The position numbers and the translations under genes are program-made. This document shows, in pieces, positions 1-5,159 of a DNA stretch of 5,528 nt; the first letter of the stretch is position 1; every line of letters begins with the position of its first letter. Origin of the DNA: Candidatus Eiseniibacteriota bacterium (GTDB lineage Bacteria; Eisenbacteria; RBG-16-71-46); assembly GCA_023249815.1 (NCBI GenBank), contig JAHFBX010000231.1:1-5528 (forward strand). The letters run 5' to 3'. The notes beneath the pieces are model-generated. The model searched no databases. It saw only the letters and a program-made list of their open reading frames with translations, and was not told where the DNA came from.

Positions 1-1694
1 TCGAGCCGTTCTGGGGCGGCACCTACTTTCCACCCACCACGACGCACGGCCGCCCGGGGTTGCTCGAGCTGCTGCCGCGGCTCGCCGAGGCGTGGCGCGG
101 GCAGCGCGAGCAGATCGAGGGAACCGGCGAGCAGGTCATGACGCTCCTCAACTCGCTCGCCACGCCGAGTGGCGAGCCGCGGCCCGCGGCCGAGCTGGGG
201 GACGCGTGCGCAGCGCACCTCGAGCGCGAGTTCGACGAGCAGTTCGGCGGCTTCGGGAGTGCGCCCAAGTTCCCGTCGCCGGGGAACCTGCACTTCCTGC
301 TTCGCCGCTGGTCACGCGGCGCCGGGAACGCCGAGACCGCGCGCCGCCTGGCGCTCGCGCAACTGGACGCCATGCGCGTGAACGGCCTGCACGACCACCT
401 GGGCGGCGGTTTCCATCGCTACGCGACCGACCGCGCGTGGCGCATCCCGCACTTCGAGAAGATGCTCTACGACCAGGCGCTGCTCGCGGAGTGCTACTTG
501 GACGCCTACCGCGCCACCGGCGAGCCGCGCTGGGCCGAGACGGCGCGCGGCGTGTTCCGTTACGTCGCGCGCGACCTCACGTCGCCCGACGGCGCGTTCT
601 GGTCAGCCGAGGACGCCGACAGCGAGGGCGAGGAGGGGCGCTTCTACGCGTGGACCCCGACGCAGCTCGCCGAGGTGCTGGGCGAGGAGGACGCCACGCT
701 GTTCGCGCGGCATCACGGCGTCACAGAGCGCGGCAACTTCGAGCACGGCACCACCGTGCTCCACCTGACGCGAGAACCCGCGGATCCGGAGACGATCGCG
801 CTCCTGGCCACGGCCCGGGACAAGTTGCTCACCGCGCGCGAGCGCCGCGTGCGGCCGCACCGTGACGACAAGGTGATCACGGCATGGAACGCGCTGATGA
901 TCGCCGCGCTCGCGCAGGGCGCCCGTGCGTTGCGCGAGGCCGAGTACGCCTCGCGTGCCGGCCGCGCCGCGGAGTTCGTGTGGACCCACCTGCGCGCGGC
1001 CGACGGCTCGCTGCTCCGTCGCTGGCGCGACGGCGAATCCGCGGGCGCGGGCCAGCTCGACGACCACGCCTACTTCGCGCACGCCTGCCTCGAGCTGTTC
1101 GTGGCCACGCAGGAGCCGCTCTGGCTCGAGCGCGCGGCGAACGTCACGGAAACGCTCGTCGAGCGCTTTTGGGACGACGCCGACGGCGGTTGCTTCGATT
1201 CGCCGGTCGGCCCTGAGGGTGTCGCCGTGCGATTGAAGGACGGCTACGACGGCGCCGAGCTGGCAGGCAATTCGCTCGCGGCCGAGGTGCTGTGGCGGCT
1301 CGGCACGCTGCTCGAACGCGACGAATGGCGCGAGCTGGCGGCGCGCTCGTTCGAGTTCCATGCGAAGCGGCTCGCGGGCGCCCCGTGGTCCATGCCGCGC
1401 CTGGTCGCGGCCATGGAGCGTGCCGCGTCGCCGCCGCGCCACGTGGTGATCGCGGGAGAACCGAACTCCACCGACACGCGCGCGCTGATCGCGGCGTTCG
1501 AATCGCGACTTCGCCCCGACGACGACCTGGTCGTGGTGCGTGAGGGCACGCGCGCGTCACTCGCGCACCTGGCGCCGTTCACCGCCACGCTGCCGATGCG
1601 TGCGGGGCGGGCCACGGCGTACGCCTGCCTCGACCACCTCTGCCACAGCCCGGTGCACGAGCCGCACGAGCTGGCGGCACTGCTGAACGATTGA
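1..1694 (+). CDS. YyaL/DUF255-family protein (thioredoxin-like plus alpha/alpha-barrel), 5'-truncated by the window
   Basis: The reading frame is open from the left edge (first full codon at base 3) to TGA at 1692-1694, giving 563 visible residues. Family members (Bacillus YyaL, human SPATA20) are about 650-750 residues, so roughly the first 100 residues are missing, including the thioredoxin-like part with its Cys motif. What remains opens with EPFWGGTYFPP, the typical end of that domain. The long helical domain resembling N-acylglucosamine 2-epimerase/glycosidase toroids follows. Family-typical blocks are FGSAPKFPSP (252-281), DHLGGGFHRYATD (393-431), HFEKMLYDQ (450-476), DDKVITAWNALM (864-899) and DGYDGAELAGNS (1239-1274). 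The TTG at 60 is an internal codon, not a start, because conserved sequence continues upstream of it. The biochemical function of the family is not established. Only 22 bases separate it from dsbD, so the two are probably one operon. Family call is firm; function is open. Confidence 0.93.
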   Translation, partial: EPFWGGTYFPPTTTHGRPGLLELLPRLAEAWRGQREQIEGTGEQVMTLLNSLATPSGEPRPAAELGDACAAHLEREFDEQFGGFGSAPKFPSPGNLHFLLRRWSRGAGNAETARRLALAQLDAMRVNGLHDHLGGGFHRYATDRAWRIPHFEKMLYDQALLAECYLDAYRATGEPRWAETARGVFRYVARDLTSPDGAFWSAEDADSEGEEGRFYAWTPTQLAEVLGEEDATLFARHHGVTERGNFEHGTTVLHLTREPADPETIALLATARDKLLTARERRVRPHRDDKVITAWNALMIAALAQGARALREAEYASRAGRAAEFVWTHLRAADGSLLRRWRDGESAGAGQLDDHAYFAHACLELFVATQEPLWLERAANVTETLVERFWDDADGGCFDSPVGPEGVAVRLKDGYDGAELAGNSLAAEVLWRLGTLLERDEWRELAARSFEFHAKRLAGAPWSMPRLVAAMERAASPPRHVVIAGEPNSTDTRALIAAFESRLRPDDDLVVVREGTRASLAHLAPFTATLPMRAGRATAYACLDHLCHSPVHEPHELAALLND

Positions 1695-1705
1695 GATGAC
1701 CCGAA

Positions 1706-1715
1706 CAGGAGAGGG
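1706..1715 (+). promoter_or_regulatory. Ribosome binding site deciding the dsbD start
   Basis: AGGAG at 1707-1711, within CAGGAGAGGG, lies five bases before the ATG at 1717. The alternative ATG at 1696 has no comparable purine tract upstream and would place this Shine-Dalgarno sequence inside the gene. It therefore favours the 1717 start, which also gives a standard signal peptide beginning MKRRSS. Confidence 0.7.
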
Positions 1716-1716
1716 C

Positions 1717-3603
1717 ATGAAGCGACGCTCGTCGAGACCGGGAGCTGGAACCGCGCGCACGCTGCTGGCCGTGACACTGGCGCTCACCGCCGTCCTGCTG
1801 GTGCCGTTCCGCGCACGTGCGCAGGCCGGTGGCGCGGAGGGCACGCCGACGCCGGATCGCCTCGTGCGCGCGACGGCGGCGGCCGTGTCCATCCCGGCCG
1901 GCGGCCGGGCCGAGCTGCGCGTCCGGCTGGAGATCCTCGCGGGCTGGCACGTGAACGCGAACCCGCCAGCGCTCGAATACAACATCCCAACGAAGCTCAC
2001 CGTTACCGCCGCGCATGGACTCACCGCGGGACGCGTGCGCTATCCGGCCGGGAACCAGCAGAAATTCGGCTTCGAGGACACGCCGCTTCTCGTGTACGAC
2101 GGCGCCACCGAGATCCGCGTTCCGCTCGCGGCCGCGGCCAATGCCACGTCCGGGACCTTGCAGGGCACGGTCGAGTTCCAAGCTTGTAACAACGAGGTCT
2201 GCCTACCCCCCGCCGGCGTGCCATTCGAGGTGGCGGTCACGGTCACCGCGGCCGAGCCCGGCGCAGCGGCCGCCCCCGACAGCGCCGAGTTCGCGACCGG
2301 CAGTGAGCCCGCGACCGGCGCGCGCGACGCCGGCACGTTCACCACCGCGCCACCTGCGGGAGGCGCCGCCTCCGCGGCTGCGCGCTCCCGGCTCGAAGCC
2401 GCGCTCGCGGGCGGCGGGATCGGCTGGTTCTTCGCGCTCTTCCTCGGCGGGTTCCTGTTGAACTTGACGCCGTGCGTGTTCCCGATGCTCGGCGTCACGG
2501 TGAGCATCTTCGGCGCGCGCAAGCAGGAAGCACTCCCGCGCGTGATCACCACCGCGGCGCTCTACGTGCTCGGCATCTGCGCCACGTACACCGCGCTCGG
2601 CGTGGTCGCGGCGCTGACGGGCGGCCTGTTCGGCTCGGCGCTCCAGAACATGTGGGTGGGCGTCGTCCTCGGCGGACTCATGCTGCTGCTGTCGCTCGGC
2701 ATGTTCGGCGTGTACGAGATGCAGCCGCCGATCTGGCTCATGAACCGCCTCGGCGGTGCCCAGGCGACGAGCTTCGCGGGCGCGTTCGTGTCCGGCCTGG
2801 GCGTCGGCATCATCGCGGCGCCGTGCGTGGGCCCGTTCGTGGTCGCGGTGCTGGCGCTGATCGCGCAGAAGGGCGACCTGGGCTTCGGCGTGAGCACCAT
2901 GTTCACGCTATCGCTGGGACTGGGATTCCCCTACCTGTTCCTTGCCACGTTCTCGAACCTGCTTCAGGTCCTGCCGCGCTCGGGCGACTGGATGGTGTGG
3001 GTGAAGCACGCGTTCGGCACGCTCATGGTGGGCTTCGGGCTCTACTTCGTGCTGTTGGGCGTGGCGCCGGAGCTGGCACCCTGGGTGCTGCCCGTGACGC
3101 TCGTCCTGGGCGGGCTGTTCCTGGGATTCGTGGACAAGAGTGCCGGGCCCAAAGGTGGCTTCCGGGCGTTCACGCAGGCCGCGGGCTTGGCCGCGGTGGT
3201 TCTGGGCGTGGTGTTCGGCTCGCAGATGGTGCGCGCGGCGCTGCGCACGCTCACGTTCAAGCCCTACGACGCCGTGGCGGTCGAGGCGAGCCTCGCCGCC
3301 GGCCGACCGGTGATGGTGGACTTCTCCGCCGACTGGTGCGTGCCCTGTCACGAACTGGAGATCACCACGCTCAGCGATCCGCGCGTGGTGGCCGAGGCGC
3401 GCCGCTTCGATCGCTACAAGATGGACCTCACCAAGTACGACTCGCCGGCGGCCGACTCCTCCCGCAAGCGCTACGGCATCGCCGGTGTTCCCACCATCGT
3501 GTTCCTGGGCGCCGACGGACGCGAGATCGCCGCTGCGCGTGTGGAAGGCTTCCTCGCGACGGAGCCGTTCCTCGAACGCATGAGGCTAGGCGGGGCGAGG
3601 TAG
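1717..3603 (+). CDS. dsbD: Thiol:disulfide interchange protein DsbD
   Basis: This protein carries electrons from cytoplasmic thioredoxin across the inner membrane to periplasmic thiol proteins. From ATG 1717 it is 628 residues, close to the usual DsbD length of about 570-620. It starts with a signal peptide (MKRRSS, a hydrophobic stretch at about 15-30, likely cleavage after ARA-35 or AQA-37). The periplasmic DsbD-alpha domain follows, with a redox pair in FQACNNEVCLPP (Cys157, Cys162). Then comes an Ala/Gly/Pro-rich linker at about 185-230. About eight membrane segments follow (roughly 235-256, 277-300, 312-333, 353-383, 393-416, 431-452, 456-475, 486-505). They carry the two conserved cysteines, in LNLTPCVFP (Cys253) and AAPCVGPF (Cys370). 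The C-terminal thioredoxin domain has ADWCVPCH (Cys541, Cys544) and the cis-proline GVPT (Pro592). All three cysteine pairs are intact. An upstream start at 1696 would add seven residues. ScsB-type homologues are close relatives, but the three-domain order fits DsbD best. Confidence 0.95.
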   Translation: MKRRSSRPGAGTARTLLAVTLALTAVLLVPFRARAQAGGAEGTPTPDRLVRATAAAVSIPAGGRAELRVRLEILAGWHVNANPPALEYNIPTKLTVTAAHGLTAGRVRYPAGNQQKFGFEDTPLLVYDGATEIRVPLAAAANATSGTLQGTVEFQACNNEVCLPPAGVPFEVAVTVTAAEPGAAAAPDSAEFATGSEPATGARDAGTFTTAPPAGGAASAAARSRLEAALAGGGIGWFFALFLGGFLLNLTPCVFPMLGVTVSIFGARKQEALPRVITTAALYVLGICATYTALGVVAALTGGLFGSALQNMWVGVVLGGLMLLLSLGMFGVYEMQPPIWLMNRLGGAQATSFAGAFVSGLGVGIIAAPCVGPFVVAVLALIAQKGDLGFGVSTMFTLSLGLGFPYLFLATFSNLLQVLPRSGDWMVWVKHAFGTLMVGFGLYFVLLGVAPELAPWVLPVTLVLGGLFLGFVDKSAGPKGGFRAFTQAAGLAAVVLGVVFGSQMVRAALRTLTFKPYDAVAVEASLAAGRPVMVDFSADWCVPCHELEITTLSDPRVVAEARRFDRYKMDLTKYDSPAADSSRKRYGIAGVPTIVFLGADGREIAAARVEGFLATEPFLERMRLGGAR

Positions 3604-3611
3604 ACGGGCGC

Positions 3612-3654
3612 AGCGCTCGGCGATGGACCGCGCACCGCGCACCGCGCGAGCGCT
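3612..3654. terminator. Inverted repeat between convergent genes, possible weak bidirectional terminator
   Basis: AGCGCTCG (3612-3619) and CGAGCGCT (3647-3654) are perfect 8-base inverted copies around a 27-base GC-rich loop. The right arm overlaps the stop codon of the minus-strand regulator. The position between two convergent genes suits a shared terminator. No T-run follows on either strand, so an intrinsic terminator is only a possibility; Rho-dependent ending is equally compatible. Confidence 0.3.
3627..3647 (+). repeat. Three perfect tandem copies of the 7-mer ACCGCGC
   Basis: ACCGCGC occurs at 3627-3633, 3634-3640 and 3641-3647 without mismatches. The array fills most of the 49-base convergent gap and lies inside the loop of the flanking inverted repeat. 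It may simply be slippage-prone low-complexity sequence. Copy number could vary between strains. Confidence 0.8.
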
Positions 3655-4363
3655 ACTCCTCGTCGCCGACGTTCCCCGCCAGCTTGAGGGCCTCGCGGTC
3701 AGGGATCACGAACCGGTCGTGGCCGGTCAACAGCACGCCCTCGCGGTTCCAGCGCGACATCACGCGGATCGCGGTCTCGACCGTGGTGCCGACGAGCTCG
3801 GCGATCTCCTGGCGCGAGAGCGCGAGCGGGATCTCGACGCCTTCGGGTGTCTCACGCCCCATGCGCGCGGACAGCGACAGGAACAGCGCGGCGACGCGCG
3901 ACTGCACCCGCGTGCCGTGCATGCCCGCGAGTTTCCGCGTCAGCGCCATATTGAGCCGCGTCATGGCGAGCAGCACCGCGCGCGTGAACGCCGGGTCGCG
4001 CTCGAGGAGGTCGAACCAATCCCGGCGCGGCAGGCGGAGCAGCGTGGTGGGTTCCATGGCGATGGCGGTGGCGGGGTAGGGGATCTGGTTGTACACCGCC
4101 ACCGCGCCCACGGCCTCGCCGGGCCCAAACATCTCGAGGATCACGTCGCCGGTGTCGGCGTGCCTCACCACCTTCACGCGGCCGCTCACGATCACGGTGA
4201 GCGCATCGGAGGGATCCCCCGCGTTCCACAGCGCGTCGGCCTTTTCCAGATCTTCGAGCGTGGCGAGCCGGGCCAGGGAATCGCGAAGCGGCGGGGCCAG
4301 ATCACGGAACATGGGGGAGGCGGCCAGCGCGGCCTCCAGCCTGTCGGCGTGCGTGCGGCTCAT
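3653..4363 (-). CDS. Crp/Fnr-family transcriptional regulator, cysteine-free
   Basis: The protein has 236 residues, the normal length for the family. An N-terminal cyclic-nucleotide-binding-fold domain (about 15-130) has ALTVIVSGRVKVV and FGPGEAVGAVAVYNQ. A dimerisation helix (about 125-150) and a C-terminal winged helix-turn-helix (about 182-212, LSRQEIAELVG then TTVETAIRVMSR) follow. In the phosphate-binding loop, CRP's PRAATV is replaced by PYPATA (95-100), so the arginine that contacts cAMP is absent. The protein contains no cysteine, ruling out an FNR-type 4Fe-4S cluster. In the recognition helix Glu196 and Arg200 match FNR Glu209 and Arg213, while Ile199 stands where FNR has Ser212. A haem- or NO-responsive DNR-like role is therefore plausible but unproven. 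The start at 4363 has a strong Shine-Dalgarno sequence; the frame stays open further upstream without homology. It is divergent from the hemerythrin gene and close to nirK, whose upstream regions carry matching dyads. Confidence 0.93.
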   Translation of the reverse strand: MSRTHADRLEAALAASPMFRDLAPPLRDSLARLATLEDLEKADALWNAGDPSDALTVIVSGRVKVVRHADTGDVILEMFGPGEAVGAVAVYNQIPYPATAIAMEPTTLLRLPRRDWFDLLERDPAFTRAVLLAMTRLNMALTRKLAGMHGTRVQSRVAALFLSLSARMGRETPEGVEIPLALSRQEIAELVGTTVETAIRVMSRWNREGVLLTGHDRFVIPDREALKLAGNVGDEE

Positions 4364-4367
4364 CGAG

Positions 4368-4375
4368 TCCCCCTC
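4368..4375 (-). promoter_or_regulatory. Ribosome binding site of the Crp/Fnr regulator
   Basis: On the minus strand GAGGGGGA lies four bases before the ATG at 4363-4361. It selects this start over the in-frame ATG about 36 bases upstream (MLGGHRP...). Its first bases overlap the end of the adjacent repeated CCACCGAG element. Confidence 0.65.
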
Positions 4376-4396
4376 GGTGGGTCGGTGGCCACCGAG
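4373..4396. promoter_or_regulatory. Dyad with three TCGGTGG half-elements in the regulator's leader
   Basis: TCGGTGG occurs at 4374-4380 and again at 4382-4388. The second copy abuts its inverted copy CCACCGA (4389-4395), forming a perfect 14-base palindrome at 4382-4395. The outer pair also forms CTCGGTGG (4373-4380) against CCACCGAG (4389-4396), an 8-bp stem with an 8-base loop. On the regulator mRNA this stem would cover the GAG that begins the Shine-Dalgarno sequence. It could be an operator for autoregulation or another protein, or an RNA hairpin limiting translation. The sequence does not match the ATGAC-N4-GTCAT dyads elsewhere in the window. Confidence 0.45.
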
Positions 4397-4471
4397 CATG
4401 CCTGAGCCGCCCCTTGCCGCGCCAGCCCGCCGCAACGACTTCCGCCGCGAAGGACCGGGACGGGGAGCTGG

Positions 4472-4485
4472 ATGACGGCCGTCAT
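4472..4485. promoter_or_regulatory. Crp/Fnr-type operator upstream of the hemerythrin-like gene
   Basis: ATGACGGCCGTCAT is a perfect 14-base palindrome, readable as ATGAC-N4-GTCAT. Size and core (TGA-N6-TCA) are those of Crp/Fnr operators such as FNR TTGAT-N4-ATCAA, with changed outer bases. A second dyad with identical half-sites precedes nirK. The regulator gene is divergent from here, so this site could serve both directions. I see no -10 sequence at class II spacing towards the regulator, so direct activation of that gene from this site is not supported. Confidence 0.7.
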
Positions 4486-4507
4486 ACGCCCGAGACCGGC
4501 TCGCCCC

Positions 4508-4520
4508 GATGCTACGAACA
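4508..4520 (+). promoter_or_regulatory. Predicted -10 element and start point of the hemerythrin-like gene
   Basis: GATGCT (4508-4513) begins 22 bases after the operator. It matches TATAAT at three positions, including the important second A and last T. If the dyad centre (4478.5) is at -41.5, transcription starts at 4520, the A of an ATG, giving a leaderless mRNA. The nirK promoter has GAAGCT at exactly the same offset from its dyad. This is a prediction from spacing only. Confidence 0.45.
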
Positions 4521-5044
4521 TGGACCCCGCGAACGACGCCAGCGGCGCGAGCGGAACACTCGGGCGACTTCGCTCCGAGCACCGTCGCACACTGCGCCGC
4601 GCACGCCGCGTCGAGCAGCTGTTGCGCAGTGGTGGCGCCGGCCGGCTGCGTGCGATCGAGCTTCGCTCGCTGCAATCGTTCGCCGCGTTCCTGCTCGGGG
4701 CTTACGCCGGCCACATGTCGGCGGAGGAGGCCGCGGTATTCCCTCGGCTCGAGCAAGAGTTCCCCGAGCTCGCCGAGACGCTTCGGCGACTGCGCGCGGA
4801 CCACGCCGAGCTGCGCGCGATGAGTCGCGACCTGGAGAAGCTGCTGTCCGCAGCGGCAAGCGAACGACGCGACGAGCGGCTGTTCGTGCTGGTGCTGGAC
4901 CTTGCCGAGCTGATGAATCTCCACTTCCACGCCGAGGAACATGCCGTATTCGGCTGGTTGGACCGTCTCCAGGCGACGCCACAGTCCTCGAAGCGCTCGC
5001 GCGGTCCTCGCCGCGCATCGTCCCGGCGCCGCGCAAGGCCTTAA
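4520..5044 (+). CDS. Hemerythrin (HHE cation-binding) domain protein
   Basis: A 174-residue, probably cytoplasmic four-helix protein with the ligand pattern of a diiron hemerythrin-like domain. Visible candidates are His21 (RSEHRR), His65 and Glu69 (HMSAE), His95 (RADHAEL), and His135 and Glu139 (HFHAE), with His137, Glu140 and His141 beside them. The two HxxxE motifs are typical of PF01814. Such domains bind O2 or NO or act in nitrosative-stress defence and iron-sulfur repair. Here the dyad upstream, shared with nirK, supports an NO- or O2-related role, which is inference. The last 20 residues are Arg/Lys-rich and lie outside the domain. An ATG at 4472 would add 16 residues and has GGGGAG four bases upstream. 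I prefer 4520 because 4472 lies inside the operator palindrome and the added residues show no domain similarity. There is no YtfE/RIC-type ScdA N-terminal domain. Confidence 0.85.
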   Translation: MDPANDASGASGTLGRLRSEHRRTLRRARRVEQLLRSGGAGRLRAIELRSLQSFAAFLLGAYAGHMSAEEAAVFPRLEQEFPELAETLRRLRADHAELRAMSRDLEKLLSAAASERRDERLFVLVLDLAELMNLHFHAEEHAVFGWLDRLQATPQSSKRSRGPRRASSRRRARP

Positions 5045-5063
5045 GTGCCAACGGACTCGTGGA

Positions 5064-5079
5064 CATGACGCCGGTCATG
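5064..5079. promoter_or_regulatory. Crp/Fnr-type operator upstream of nirK
   Basis: CATGAC (5064-5069), four bases GCCG, then GTCATG (5074-5079) form a dyad with perfect 6-base arms. The inner ATGAC-N4-GTCAT is identical in both half-sites to the dyad in front of the hemerythrin-like gene; only the spacer differs (GCCG against GGCC). It lies 80 bases before the nirK start codon. It is a likely activator site for the neighbouring Crp/Fnr regulator or a paralogue. Confidence 0.75.
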
Positions 5080-5100
5080 GACGAGCCTGCCCGCGCGCCC

Positions 5101-5113
5101 GAAGCTTGCTCTG
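5101..5113 (+). promoter_or_regulatory. Predicted -10 element and start point of nirK
   Basis: GAAGCT (5101-5106) begins 22 bases after the ATGAC-N4-GTCAT core ends, the same offset as GATGCT in the hemerythrin-like promoter. Both are preceded by CCC. It matches TATAAT at only two positions, so it would be weak without an activator. With the dyad centred at -41.5 the start would be near 5113, leaving a 47-base leader. Prediction from spacing. Confidence 0.4.
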
Positions 5114-5141
5114 TCAGTCCCCTTCACCGCCCAGACGCTGT

Positions 5142-5154
5142 CCTCCCTCGGAGG
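5142..5154 (+). promoter_or_regulatory. nirK Shine-Dalgarno sequence, in a small hairpin
   Basis: GGAGG (5150-5154) lies five bases before the ATG at 5160 and fixes that start. CCTCC (5142-5146) is its exact complement, with CTC as a three-base loop. The ribosome binding site could therefore be folded away in a 5-bp GC-rich stem. Confidence 0.55.
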
Positions 5155-5159
5155 TCGTC

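Noticed and set aside
136..143. GTCATGAC and similar short palindromes (for example GTGATCAC near 874 and 2542) as further regulator sites
   Set aside because: They lie inside coding sequence, are only 8 bases and lack the N4-spaced ATGAC/GTCAT arrangement.
603..1442. 279-residue minus-strand open frame inside the YyaL-like gene
   Set aside because: It is antisense to a gene with clear family motifs; its Arg/Ala-rich composition is typical of GC-rich shadow frames, and no domain is recognisable.
2472..4079. 535-residue plus-strand open frame across dsbD and the regulator
   Set aside because: It runs out of frame through dsbD and antisense through the regulator, with Arg/Gly/Ala-rich sequence and no domain; a shadow of both genes.
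4364..4942. Extension of the regulator frame upstream of 4363 to a 429-residue protein
   Set aside because: It would run antisense through the hemerythrin-like gene, the extra residues show no domain, and a strong Shine-Dalgarno sequence sits directly before 4363.
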